Source: Leptobrachium leishanense
Lineage: Eukaryota; Chordata; Amphibia; Anura; Megophryidae
NCBI GenBank assembly: GCA_009667805.1
Contig: CM019064.1
Location: 77,312,400 to 77,376,399 of the forward strand
DNA length: 64,000 nucleotides
Direction: 5' to 3'
Shown: in pieces, positions 31,607-43,164 of the stretch
How positions within the stretch are numbered: position 1 is the stretch's first letter
How the letters are laid out: every line of letters begins with the position of its first letter
Made by a program: the position numbers and the translations under genes
Notes under the pieces: model-generated
The model's input: only the letters and a program-made list of their open reading frames with translations
Told to the model about the DNA's origin: nothing
Database searches by the model: none

Positions 31607-34600
31607 CATGTCTGAAAGAACAAAAAGGACAGGCAGACGCTCCCAGACACAGTCGTGGTGGACGTGGTGCATCCTCTGCAGGGGCACGCTTGTCCTTTAT
31701 AACTGGTGCTGGCCGTCTTCTTAACCTGCAGCAACATAGAGAGGATTTGGTGGGTTGGCTAGCCTGGCCAACCTCATCCTCCGAGTCCTCTGCCAGCCAG
31801 GCTTCTAGTGCTTTACAGTCCACCTCAGCTGCCAAAGCATCTAATGCAGCCTCCATGTCCACAGCTACTCCTGCCGTAGCCTCGCTATCACACACGGAGG
31901 AGTCAGCTGAATTGTTTGACTACAATGAGAGTGACATGCTGCTTGAGGATGCGCATCAAGTACAGTGCTCTGATTCAATCTCTGAGGTTGAGCAAGGGAG
32001 TATAATCAACCTAGAGGAAGGGGGTGCCAGTGATGACACACAAATAACTGGCACTCATGTTGCCCCAGCAGCTGCAGCATACTGCCAAGTTGGCTCCAGT
32101 GACGAGGAGATAGGGGGTGAAGATGACATTGATGATGAGGTCACTGACTCCACCTGGGTGCCAGATCGAACTGAGGAATCAAGTGAGGAGGAGGGGGAGG
32201 AGGAGGAGGCACAGCAAACACGAGGCACAACATCCTCTGTGACCAACCGTAGCACTAGCCAGTCCAAGGCATCAGATGTCAGAGCTGCTCCGGTGCAGAG
32301 CGCTGTTGTCTCAAAGAACACATGCAGGAACTCTGCTGTCTGGGAGTTCTTTAAGAAATGTGCAGCAGACCCCACCGTTGCTATTTGTAATCTATGTCAG
32401 ATGAGGCTGAAGCGTGGGATAAACACCGGACACTTGGGTACCACGTCGTTGAGGCGACATATGAACAAGTGCCACACATCCCGTTGGCGCAAAACTTTGC
32501 GTAGGTCCTCCTCCTCCTCATCTGTCTCTATCCACACTGTATGTCCTGCCATGTCATTGCCTACAACCTCCACCGACAGGGATGATGCTACAGTAATGGA
32601 TGTACCAGCAGGTCCTTCCTCACAATGTGACATCATCCCAGTAGCTGAAGATTTACGCAGTCAGATTACGTTGCCGCAGCTGCTGCAGCGAAAGAAAAAA
32701 TATAGTCCCAACCATCCCCAAGCACAGCGTCTAAATGCCATCTTAGCAAAATTACTCGCATTGCAGCTGCTGCCTTTCCAGCTGGTGGACTCTGTTCCCT
32801 TCCGTGAATTTGCTGAATGTGCTGTACCACAGTGGCAGGTTCCAAAACGCAAGGTTCCAAAACTTTTCACGCAAGGCCATTCCAGCACGTGGAAGACAAT
32901 GTTATCCAGTCATTGGGAAAGGCAGTCAGCAGCAAGGTGCATGTCACTTTAGACACGTGGTCCAGCAAGCATGGACAGGGTCGTTACATTTCCTTCACAG
33001 CACACTGGGTAACTCTGATTGCAGCTGGGAGGGATCCAAGATGGGGCTCTGTGCTGGAGCTTGTTCATCCACCATGCCTCCAGAAAGCTGCTTGTATGAG
33101 GTCTGTCTGCTCCACCACCACCACCTCTTCCTCCTCCTCCTCCTCCTTCTCTGTCTCTGGCGAAGTGGCAGTTAAACCGACGCCTGACAGGGTCTACGCA
33201 ATGGCTCAAGCAAAAAGATGCCATACTGTGCTTGAGCTGGTTTGTTTAGGGGACAGGAGCCACACCGGGTCAGAAAGTTTGTCAGCTCTGCAGGGGCAGG
33301 TGCAGAGATGGTTAACACCACGCCAGCTTGAGCTGGGAATGATCGTCTGCGATAATGGCAGCAACCTTCTCTCCGCCCTACGCAAGGGTAAATTGACGCA
33401 TGTACCATGCCTAGCACTCGTCCTAAATCTGGTGGTACAGCGTTTCCTAACCAAGTACCCAGGGCTGCCAGAGCTTCTCATCCAGGCCAGAAAAGTCTGC
33501 AGCCACTTCAGACTGTCATTCCCAGCAAGCGTTCGCCTGGCAGAAATTCAAAGAGAATTCTACCTTCCCACAAACCGTCTGATCTGTGACATGCCCACCA
33601 GGTGGAACTCGACATTGGCAATGCTGCAGCATCTGCACAAGCAGCAGAGGGCCATCAACGAGTACCTGTGTGAGTATGGCACAAGGACAGGTTCAGGTAA
33701 ACTTGGTTTCCCCCCCCCCGCAGTGGCTGATGATCAAGGATGCATGCACTGTACTGTCACCATTTGAGGAGGCAACGAGGATGGTGAGCAGGGACAGTGC
33801 ATGCATCAGTGACACAATTCCTTTAGTGTTCCTGCTGGAGCACACTCTGCGGGGAATTATAGATGTGGCTCTAGAGGCAGAGCAGCGGGAGGAAGAGGAG
33901 GCCTTCTCTAGCTCTCAAGGCCCCAGTCTTTCCGCAGACAGCATTCCAGCGGGTCCTACTCAGATCAGACAGGAGGAGGATGACGAGGAAGAGGACTATT
34001 TAAGTAGTGGGGGCATTGAAGGTGGGGATTCCTCAAGGGAGGGTTTTGTGTGCCCAGAAACAGAAGGGTTTGTGCATGGCTGGGAGGAGGAAGTACACGA
34101 TATGGTCATCCTCATTGACCAGGAAGACTCGGCAGCAAATTCCACCTCCAACCTACGCTGCATGGGCTCCCTAATGATGCAAAGCCTGCTAAAGGACCCC
34201 AGGATTCGTGCTATCAAGGAGAGGGATCATTACTGGTTGGCAACCCTTCTTGATCCACGATACAAGGGGAAAGTTGCAGAGCTCATCCTGCCCATACAGA
34301 GGGAGCACAGGATGAAAAAACTTGAGGACGCTCTAAAGCGACACTTGTGTAACACCTTTCCAGGCACTGGTAGATTACCAAGTGCTGACACACGTGCTTC
34401 TGAGGCTGCGGGTGATCAGAGGAATAGCGGTGAAGGCCAGGGCCGCTAGACTGATGCTTTTTTAAATTTTTTTAGTCCACGACGCCCAAGGACGTCAAAT
34501 TTAGGCACCCATTGCCAGCGTCTTCACCATATGGTGCAGGACTACCTAGGGGCAAGGGCAGACCTGGATACCTTTCCAGCAGATGATCCACTGGCTTACT

Positions 34601-34830
34601 GGGTGTTGAGATTGGATCACTATCCAGAACTTAGCCAATATGCTATGCAGCTACTAGGTTGCCCTTCATCTAGCATGCTTTCCGAAAGGACGTTCAGTGC
34701 CGCTGGAGGTTTTGTCACAGACAAAAGAGTGCGTCTGTCCACCGACTCTGTAGACCGGCTGACATTTATAAAAATGAATCAGTCCTGGATCAGCAGCTAT
34801 CAATCCCCTGATGCTGAAGTAATGGAATAG
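31607..34830 (+). pseudogene. hAT transposase with BED zinc finger, broken
   Basis: The enzyme would excise and insert the element. From ATG 31607 (MSERTKRTGRRSQTQ) a frameshift before 31690 leads to an acidic N-terminal region. A BED zinc finger follows at 32332-32475 (VWEFF, ICNLC, RRHMNKCH). Then come the RNase H-like catalytic parts: VTLDTWSS near 32945 (first Asp), CDNGSN near 33348 (second Asp) and MPTRWNST near 33590. Next is an acidic insertion and YWLATLLDPRYKGK near 34230. The hATC dimerisation domain (34531-34830) contains PSSSMLSERTFSAAG. At least four lesions are visible: a frameshift before 31690, at least two indels at 32840-32890, one at the C-run near 33711-33720, and a TAG at 34447-34449. 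The usual CxxH histidine is Leu (codon 33417). Confidence 0.92.
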
Positions 34831-35182
34831 ATAGGGGATGTCCTCTTCTGCATTCACAAAACCTCCAGCACTGAACTCTTCCACAATACCACAAAAGGGT
34901 TACGGTGTGAAGGCACTTGCTGCCATAAAAGGCACAATGTTTGGCTGCACTGACGCCTGTGCCAGATTTATATCATTTTATTTTTTTGAACCGCAGGGTC
35001 CAACGCTGCACTCTTCCACAATACCACAGAGGGTTTACTGTATGATGATACCTGCTGGCCTGGCATTAAAGGCACAATATCTGGGAGCACTGACGCCCAT
35101 TAACAGATAAAAAAAAAAAACTTTTCAATATAGGACCACATGGTCCACCCCTGCACTCTTCCACAATACCACAGAGGGGTTA

Positions 35183-35630
35183 GGCTAGGGTCAGATGAGC
35201 GCATTTTCTACAGACTGTGCGTCCGTGCAGTACGGACGTACTTACTGACTGACGACAAGGTAGTGGCCACACAGTCGGTTTTTTTACTGACGTATTTTTT
35301 GACTGATGTAGCATGGAAAATAAATTACAATGAAAGAACATTCTGTCCGTCAAAAATGCTGGACGTATAAATGCAGTCCGTCTGACCTTGTTGCATCACT
35401 CACACACAAAGCTATGCAGACGTTGTGGACGTGGCGCACTCTGCATGTCCATTCTAGCAGTATTAAGTTCTTGCCTAACCTGCGTCCGTTTGCAGCGTCC
35501 GTCAGCCCCCGCACTTCTGTGTGGACGAACTTTGTGTGTGGGGCTCCATTTAACACAATTGTATGCTATCACGGACGTACTTATGTGCGGGCAACACGGA
35601 CGTTAACACTGCGTTCGTCTGACCCCAGCC
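35183..35630. mobile_element. Harbinger-like MITE, family B copy 3, in hAT array
   Basis: 448 bp between TTA duplications (35180-35182, 35631-35633), with the same ends as the other family B copies and inverted relative to 9401-9848. It inserted into a GGGGTTACTG site of the array. Confidence 0.9.
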
Positions 35631-36204
35631 TTACTGTATGATGATACTTGATGGCCTGGCATTAAAGGCAGAATATCTGGGTGCACTGACGCCCATTATT
35701 ACCAGATCAAAAACTTTTCAATATAGGACCGCAAGGTTCACCCCTGCACTCTTCCACAATACTACAGAGGGGTTACTGTATGATGATACTTGCTGGCCTG
35801 GCAGTCTTGCACCAAAGGCAGAATATCTGGGTGCACTGACGCCCATTACCAGATCAAAAGCTTTTCAATATAGGACCACATGGTCAACTCCTGCATTCTT
35901 CCACAATACCACAGAGGGGTTACTGTATGATGATACTTGATGGCCTGGCATTAAAGGCACAATATCTGGGTGCACTGACGCCCATTACAAGATCAAAAAC
36001 TTTTCAATATAGGACCACATGGTCCACCCCTGCACTCTTCCACAATAACACAGAGGGGTTACTGTATGATGATACTTGCTGGCCTGGCATTAAAGGCACA
36101 ATATCTGGGTGCACTGACGCCCATTAACAGATAAAAAAACCACTTTTCAATATAGGACCACATGGTCCACCCCTGCACTCTTCAACAATACCACAGAGGG
36201 GTTA

Positions 36205-36303
36205 GGCTAGGGTCAGATGAGCGCATTTTCTACGGACTGTGCGTCCGTGCAGTACGGACGTACTTACTGACTGACGACAAAGTAGTGACCACACTGTCGT
36301 TTT
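36205..36303. mobile_element. Truncated family B MITE in hAT array
   Basis: The first 99 bp of the MITE, in the same position of the array unit (after GAGGGGTTA) as the full copy at 35183. It is nearly identical to that copy and ends abruptly at array sequence. Best explained by duplication of a MITE-bearing unit followed by deletion. Confidence 0.85.
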
Positions 36304-37611
36304 TTTTCACTGACGCCTATTATTACCAGATCAAACACTTTTCAATATAGGACCACATGGTCCACCCCTGCACTCTTCCACAATACCACAGAGGGGTTAC
36401 TGTATGATGATACTTGCTGCCCTGGCAGTCTTGCACCAAAGGCAGAATATCTGGGTGCACTGACGCCTTAACCTGATGCATATCTTTTTAATATAGGACC
36501 GCAAGGTTCACCCCTGCACTCTTCCACAATAACACAGAGGGGTTACTGTATGATGATACTTGCTGCCCTGGCAGTCTTGCACCAAAGGCAGAATATCTGG
36601 GTGCACTGACGCCCATTCCCAGATTCATATCTTTTTAATATAGGACCGCATGGTCCACCCCTGCATTCTTCCACAATACCACAGAGGGGTTACTGTATGA
36701 TATTACTTGCATGCCTGGCACTAAAGGCACAATATCTGGGTGCACTGCCACTGACGCCTGTATCAGATTCATATCCTCAGAGGGGTTACGGTGTGACGGC
36801 ACTGTTGCCGACGCTAAAAGCCCAATTTTAAAGCACCTATTGTTACTTTCATCCAAAGCCTGCATAAGTTTCTCAATAATTTAGCCAAAAAAGTCACTAA
36901 ACTTTTTCTGCGCGTCCTAAATTGTCTTTTCATACAGGCTGCCGCCCCAAGCAGTTGTTTATGGATAGATTAAAGGAAAAGTATTTACCGTCATATGAAA
37001 CGTCATTTTTTTGTTTTTAAGTGTTTCTATACATCCTAGAAATCCGCCACTTCACGGGCAGGTTATGGGGACCTCCTAGGCACGATATTTGAAGGAATTT
37101 TTGGTTTTTATTTTTAACCCTTATTTCATGGAAAACTCACTGTCCTTTTAAAAACTTTTTTTTTTAACTTTTTGTCCTTGTTTCCTGTCCCCCAGGGCAC
37201 TACCCGGACCCCCATACACCTTTTATGGCAAATAATGTAGCATATATGCCCTCTTGGAGGGCACTCTAAAAAACCGAATTTTCAGCCCCATTGACTTGCA
37301 TGGGGTTCGGGTTCGGTCCCGAACAAATGGGAAGTTCGGGTTCGGGCTCGAACCGAACTCGGAGTGTTCGGCTCATCCCTAGTGTTAACACTTTTTAAAA
37401 ACCAGCTGGAGAATGTCTTTATCAGACTTTTTCCTAGTTGATAATGCAAGAAGATCTGGACTGTAATAACTCAGTTTGGCCAGCAGGTGGCAACATCTGT
37501 CTACCAAATAGGTAATTACAGTACATTGGGAACTTTTCCAAACATTTCTTGCTCTATAATTAATTAAAAATGTTTTTTAAAAAAATGGTTCCTCTCAGTG
37601 ATTTTATTTAA

Positions 37612-37873
37612 CCCTTTCCTGCCGCAGGACATTCTATTCTATCCTCGTGGCAGGTGGGCCTTGATAACGTAGAGCATACAGGTACACCCCGCTGTCTTCA
37701 ATGGGCCACATAGGCCCCTACCTGCAGCCGGCATGCGCCACGCGCCGTCGACTGCAGAGAGATGGCGTGAACTGAGCCCGTCCCCCTGCAGTCGCGTATC
37801 GGCTAAAGGGCTGGCCAAAATCAGCGGCTCGCACGGCACCCCTGACAGACGACACCCACCAGTCCTTAAGGGG
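37612..37873. mobile_element. TTAA-flanked element, family F copy 1
   Basis: 262 bp between TTAA at 37608-37611 and 37874-37877. Left end CCCTTTCCTGCCGCAGGAC, right end complement of CCCCTTAAGGACTGG. Removing it joins the family G host sequence. Related inverted copy at 20270-20587. Confidence 0.85.
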
Positions 37874-37896
37874 TTAAAGTCACTTGGTAGTGAAAG

Positions 37897-38426
37897 GGTG
37901 AAACATTCTACTCTCATTTACTGAATAAAAATCATAATGCATTCCATGTTACTACTCCGTAACTATTCAACACTTTTTAATAGCTCACTCTCCACTTAGT
38001 GTGCAATTACAGATGAAGCATTTACGTCTGGCTCCGTGTCAGTAATGATCTCCTTGCTAGTGGATGTAATCCATGAAAGTGAATCAAATGTCTTTTCACT
38101 TGTTAATTTATGGAGTGACAGATTGCTTAATGTTTTATTTTTAATTTTAATGAGAGCACTCCAAAATCATTTTGAGGGCTGTAATTTGTAACGAAAGGTG
38201 CTATATTTGGATCAGTAGTATGGCTGGAATTAAAAGCACCAAAAATAAATATACATAGTGTTAATCAGGTGTCAAAAAAAGATTACACTTTGCCTTCACA
38301 GCATTTACCATACAGCAATTCTGGCTATCTAGATATTTAATAAAGATTTTTGCTAACAGGCATTGGCAGAACTGCAAGGGTTGCATGCAAGGGGAGTCAG
38401 TCTAGTCAACCCTGCTGCTCCAGCAG
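37897..38426. other. Intergenic, nothing recognised
   Basis: AT-rich, no supported gene. Confidence 0.45.
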
Positions 38427-39085
38427 TAGGGATGGGCTGGCGGTTCGATTCGAACATTGGCTGTTTGACCGTTCGTCGAACTCTGAACATTTCCGCGTGT
38501 TCGCCCACAATGGACCACAATGCACTTTCCACTGGCCTGAAGCTTGTAATTGGCTACAGCCTTGCACCTGACCACAGGTCAGGTGCAAGACTATGACATT
38601 CACGGCTCAGAGTCCTGATTGGGCAAATTTTTCCCAATCATGGGCTCACAGAGCTAAGTCCCGCAGCACACTATATAAGGCTTCCTCGCAGCCGCAGCGT
38701 GTGTGTTGCAGGAGTGAATCAGAGAGGAGATTGTTGCATATCAGGGTGTATCCCTGAGTTATACCAGAGTTCTGCGAATTTGAATCTGTGTCTTGGCACT
38801 GCCAGCTATCAGGGTGTATCACTGAGTTATAGCAGATTTCTGGAAATTTGAATTGGGTCTTGGCACTGCCAGCTATCAGGGTGTATCACTGAGTTATAGC
38901 AGATTTCTGGAAATTTGAATCTGTGTCTTGGCACTGCCAGGTATCAGGGTGTATCACTGAATTATAGCAGATTTCTGGAAATTTGAATCTGTGTCTTGGC
39001 ACTGCCAGCTATCAGGGTGTATCACTGAGTTATACCAGAGTTCTGGAAATTTGAATCTGTGTCATGGCACTGGACCAGCAGTGCA
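38427..39085 (+). mobile_element. 5' end of a second hAT copy, truncated
   Basis: Begins TAGGGATGGGCTGGCGGTTC and matches the first 300 bp of the hAT element, including GTAATTGGCTACAGCCTTGC and the TATA box at 38672. It then carries its own tandem array of five 67-69 bp units (38736-39073; CTATCAGGGTGTATCACTGA). No transposase or 3' end follows, so it was truncated or deleted. Confidence 0.88.
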
Positions 39086-39827
39086 CCCACATTTATCTGT
39101 GCTCTTATAATAACCAAGTCATTGCTTTGAATGCCGCTCTGGTGTATGGATCTAGAGCAGGGCTGTGCGGAGGCCTCATTTGTAAATTGAATATATGGGA
39201 AGAGGATCCGTACATGCTTCAGGGCTGAAAGAGTAGCAGTGCTGTTACATTATTGTTGAAAAGACTTTCTATTGCTCTGTCTTTTAATGTAATCCTTAAT
39301 AAATCCATGTTGGTAAAAGAGGCAGTTTAGCAATTAAAACGATTTACTACTTTTCTTTTTATAAGACTTTAATCTTATTTCTTCAACATTGTTATAAAAA
39401 CTAATAATTTTTTATAAACCATTAATGTTATGAAAGAAAGGAATATTCTGTTGTGTAATTGTTATATATATTATATTATATAAAATCCCACTCACTCTAG
39501 CAGAGATCTTATAATATAACTTCATTACACTAAAATCTTAAATGCCAAGTATAAAATCAGACTTTACGCTTGCTTTTTACGATCCAAAAATATTTATTTA
39601 CAGAGGCAGAAAAAACTAGTGCAGCAGATATTTACTTTAATAATAATGGAAACCTAACCCCATTGAATCTAATGGACATTGCATATTCTATATGTACACC
39701 CAGTTAATTTGATGTTACCAATCCTTCAGGTTGGTGTCCTGCAGGGTGTGTTCCAGGTACCAGGAGCAGAGAGAGAGAGAGAGAGAAAATGAATGTCTGA
39801 TGCAGAGGACTGAATGGACCCTTAAGG
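39086..39827. other. Intergenic, nothing recognised; (GA)n at 39768-39786
   Basis: AT-rich, no supported gene; one short GA run. Confidence 0.45.
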
Positions 39828-40572
39828 GGTTATTCATTAACCTCCTAATAGGCCCAAATGGTTAAATCCACCACTCAGAGCAATTAGGGGTCAATTCGTC
39901 TATTCACTAAACTGCCAATTCACCAATAACTGGCGAATTACCAGCAAAATACAGTGCAGTCTACCTCAATTCAGCGACACCAAAATTGCCCCATAGAAGA
40001 CTTGCGTGTCTTCTAATCACAGAACTGCACCAAAATTCCGGCGAAATGTCCTGATTTTGGTGTTTCAGTTTGAGAGGCTTAATCCCACAGGCGAATCCCA
40101 TAGGATTCAATATAAAAACATAATATCGTCTTTTTTAAAAAAAATTAAAGAATGTTTATTATTTTTGTATATTTTATATTTTGTAGACAAAATTTGGTTT
40201 CCCAACTTTTTAAGAAGACATTTTTTATTCTGTAACAGACCTTTTTATAAAAAAATTTAAAAGGACCTTTTTCAGATTTAGACACGTTTTAACACATTTT
40301 TATTGGTTTAAACACCTATTATGAGAATAGGAGAGTTCTGTTTTATTTCATTTTTTCGCAGTTCGGTGGAATCGTCAAGGCCACTTCAGGGCTTTTCGGT
40401 GCACTTCGGCGACGTTCTCCAACTTTTTCGTGGGGCTTAAGCGCACAACAGTAATATTTCTGTGAATAGTGAATTCACTGAAATGTCGGCAAAATGGAAT
40501 CATCGAAGTGCACCGAACTGCGCCGAAGTGAAAAGCACCGAAATTGCACTGCCCAGTTTTCCTCTCAATAGA
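39828..40572. mobile_element. Family C relative, diverged
   Basis: Ends GGGGTTATTCATTAACCTCC and a right end that no longer matches well. The interior GGCGAATCCCATAGGATTCA block and the CTGTAACAGACCTTTTTAT block correspond to family C. The 84-codon ORF inside is incidental. Confidence 0.5.
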
Positions 40573-40858
40573 TCCTCAGTTTTGCCCTCAGAGAACTAGA
40601 CATTTTAGCCCTTTTGTCTTATGTTAACCAAATAACCATATATAAATCTACTTTATGGCCCAATTCCCGTTGAGATTTTGTGAAATACTAGTCAACTGAT
40701 CTACAAAGGAGCTCTGGTTTTTACAAGCATAATGCAGGCTCGGCTCTCATCTTTATCCTCCTTATTCAGAAACCAGTGTGAGAATTTATGCTATAGTTTT
40801 CAGTGCTGAAACAGAAGCTGTCAGGAAAGAATCTTATTGTTCAGACCATCGCACTTAA

Positions 40859-41474
40859 CCACTTCACTACCAAGTAATTTTCAAAAATCAAGAACCAGGG
40901 TTTTTTAAAATAATTTTTTTAATTAATTATACAGTAAGAAATATTTGGGAATATTCCCAGTGTATTTCTTAATGTAATAAACTATTACTAGATGTTGCCA
41001 TCTACTGGCCAAATGGAGTAACTGCAGGTAGAACTGCAGCCTGTGTCTCCTTATTTATTTATTTGCAAAGTATTTTACCAGGAAGGATACATTGAGATTT
41101 CTCTCGTTTTCAAATATGTCCTGGGTTCAAGAACATTGAATTTTGTTACAGTTGTTACAGAAATACAAAGTAATAAATCAAAGAAATTAAAAACAAAACA
41201 CAAATATACAGTTTAACATTTCATGGGAAGGGCTGGAACCTTGGGCTAATAAGGGTGGTTGGCAAAGTGGAAGCAGCTGGAAAGGAAGCTCCAAATTTTA
41301 GACCAGCACTGTCAACTAGGTGATGCTCGATATATCAGAGCATTACCTAGCTGATTTTAAACAGTTTTAAAACTTTGGGTGCACGTTCTGGAGCCCAAAA
41401 GCAAGTTAACACGATCTCGGGCTGCTGTGCCTGTTACCTCTGATCGTGTGTACATGATCACGTAAGAGAAGGGG
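40859..41474. mobile_element. TTAA-flanked element, family G copy 2
   Basis: TTAA at 40855-40858 and 41475-41478; ends CCACTTCACTACC and complement of CCCCTTCTCTTACG. It contains the GATGTTGCCATCTACTGGCC block also found inverted near 37480. A separate repeat (41060-41135, matching 16404-16540 inverted) is embedded in it. Confidence 0.7.
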
Positions 41475-41478
41475 TTAA

Positions 41479-42180
41479 AAGGTGAAAAATTTCTTTATTT
41501 TTTAATCAATTTGAAAGAGTTATAGGAATTCAGGATGGAATTTGGAGGATTATATTTCGGGTACAAGGGAAGAATACCTTTTTTAAAATATGATGCTCAG
41601 TCCCGAAGGTCTAACAAAAGAGTTGCATCAGTGTTACACCCATGCATTTATCTCTATGTCTTTACTAGAATTAGATGCATTGACCTTTCCCCCTAAAATT
41701 GGTTTTGGAAAAAAATGTAAATGAAAAACATTCTGTGCTATCAATAAAACGTATTATTTTGAATATTAAAATTGTTGCCACACCTAGTTATTAGTTTACT
41801 GACCTTGGTTTTGAACCCATGCGAGCTGTCATTCATTTTGCATATTGGGATTGTATCATTGTTGTACAGTCCTAATCCGACCAGGCTGTTAGTTTACCAG
41901 AAGGACTGTTCTACCTACTCTCCTTATGCTTCTGTGAATAGCACACACTTCTTCACAGTAGCCTTTACCCGAAACAGACAAAGAAAGTACAATTTACTTG
42001 GCCATAGAACAAAAACAGGGAACTGAGGGACCCGTCCAATTCAAAAAAGATATGTAATGGAAAATCCCTGGAGAAATACAATGAAATATTTTATAAACTG
42101 CCTTGCAGCTGATCACCTGTTTAGCTGGCCTCCTGAATATTTGCCTGCTATTCCTGTTATTATCTTTTATAAAATCAACA
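41479..42180. other. Intergenic, nothing recognised
   Basis: AT-rich; the 84-codon ORF at 41772-42026 is unremarkable. Confidence 0.45.
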
Positions 42181-42309
42181 TACCGTATTTTTCGCTCCAT
42201 AAGACGCACCTGACCATAAGACGCACCTAGTTTTTAGAGGAGGAAAACCGGAAAATAAATATTCTGAATGAAATAGTGTAATAATGGATATTGCCCCAGC
42301 TCGTGGATA

Positions 42310-42815
42310 TGCCTTAGCTCTCACATGGATTTGCCCCAGCCAGCTCTCACATGGATTTGCCCCAGCCAGCTCTCACATGGATTTGCCCCAGCCAGCTCAC
42401 ACATGGATTTGCCCCGCCAGCTCACACATAGATTTGCCCCATCAGCTCACACATGGATTTGCCCCATCAGCTCACACATGGATTTGCCCCATCAGCTCAC
42501 ACATGGATTTGCCCCATCAGCTCACACATGGATTTGCCCCATCAGCTCACACATGGATTTGCCCCATCAGCTCACACATGGATTTGCCCCAGCCAGCTCA
42601 CACATGGATTTGCCCCAGCCAGCTCACACATGGATTTGCCCCAGCCAGCTCACACATGGATTTGCCCCAGCCAGCTCACACATGGATTTGCCCCAGCCAG
42701 CTCACACATGGATTTGCCCCAGCCAGCTCACACATGGATTTGCCCCAGCCAGCTCACACATGGATTTGCCCCAGCCAGCTCACACATGGATTTGCCCCAG
42801 CCAGCTCACACATTG
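42310..42815. repeat. Minisatellite, 25-26 bp units
   Basis: About 19-20 units of ATGGATTTGCCCCAGCCAGC plus TCACAC, with a 25 bp variant (CCCCATCAGC) in the first part. The long ORFs reading HMDLPQPAHTWICPSQL exist in all three frames and are array artefacts. Confidence 0.92.
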
Positions 42816-42841
42816 ATAATGCCCCAGCTCACATATGGATA

Positions 42842-43083
42842 TGGCCAGCAGCTCGTGGATGTGCCTCCGCTCACCTGCCGCCGCCGCGTTCGTCTCCTCT
42901 GAGCATGCGTCCGGCGGCAGGAAGCTTGGGCACTCGCCTGGGGGAGCCACGTGACCGAGATCGCGGTCACGTGGCTCCCCCAGGCGAGTGCCCAAGCTTC
43001 CTGCCGCCGGACGCATGCTCAGAGGGAGACGAACGCGGCGGCGGCAGGTGAGCGGAGGCACATCCACGAGCTGCTGGGCCATA
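42842..43083. repeat. Near-perfect 242 bp palindrome
   Basis: Arms of about 118 bp start TGGCCAGCAGCTCGTGGATG at left and end with the complement at right. The centre is CGTGACCG-AGATCG-CGGTCACG. Only a few mismatches or single-base indels are visible. The arms are GC-rich, with CCGCCGCCGCG and CCACGTGACC blocks. Confidence 0.92.
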
Positions 43084-43164
43084 TTCGCTCCATAAGACGC
43101 ACCCACTTTTCCCCCCACTTTTTGGGGGGAAAAAAGTGCGTCTTATGGAGCGAAAAATACGGTA

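Larger units (their letters stand above)
34838..36840. repeat. 3' subterminal tandem array of hAT, 142-147 bp units
   Basis: About ten units marked by CACTCTTCCACAATACCACA, GGGGTTACTGTATGATGATA and GGGTGCACTGACGCCCATTA. Units start their marker near 34881, 35018, 35160, 35753, 35899, 36041, 36185, 36377, 36525 and 36671. Irregular spacing is explained by one full and one truncated family B MITE. Non-coding. Confidence 0.9.
29962..37381 (+). mobile_element. Complete hAT transposon, 7.4 kb, decayed
   Basis: Bounded by a perfect 8 bp duplication GTGTTAAC (29954-29961 and 37382-37389). Terminal inverted repeats are TAGGGATGAGC at left and its complement at right, followed inside by TTCGGGTTCGG-type sequence. 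In order it holds a promoter-like TATA box, a 76-81 bp tandem array (30395-31490), a broken transposase gene (31607-34830) and a 142-147 bp tandem array (34838-36840) with inserted MITEs. The full extent and exact duplication make the boundaries very secure. The transposase is defective. Confidence 0.95.
29803..37896. mobile_element. TTAA-type element (family G) holding a hAT transposon and a second TTAA element
   Basis: The left end TTAACCCCTTCACTACTG is at 29803-29820 and the right end TAGTGAAAGGGTGAA at 37882-37896. The host sequence is split by the hAT element (29962-37381) and by a TTAA MITE (37612-37873). The piece at 37440-37560 matches, inverted, the family G copy at 40859-41474 (a GTTGCCATCTACTGGCCA block). 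The boundaries of the host are inferred by comparison. Confidence 0.6.
42183..43162. mobile_element. TA-flanked element with CCGTATTTTTCGCTCC ends
   Basis: Ends CCGTATTTTTCGCTCCATAA and its exact complement, flanked by TA (42181-42182, 43163-43164), fitting Tc1/mariner-type target duplication. The sub-end AAGACGCACC is repeated inside both ends. The interior holds a minisatellite (42310-42815) and a long GC-rich palindrome (42842-43083). No transposase; the end sequence is a widespread animal MITE motif. Confidence 0.88.

Noticed and set aside
42284..43118. ORFs of up to 255 codons with HMDLPQPAHTW repeats
   Set aside because: The 25-26 bp array is open in all three frames and the remaining part lies in a palindrome; no domain is present.
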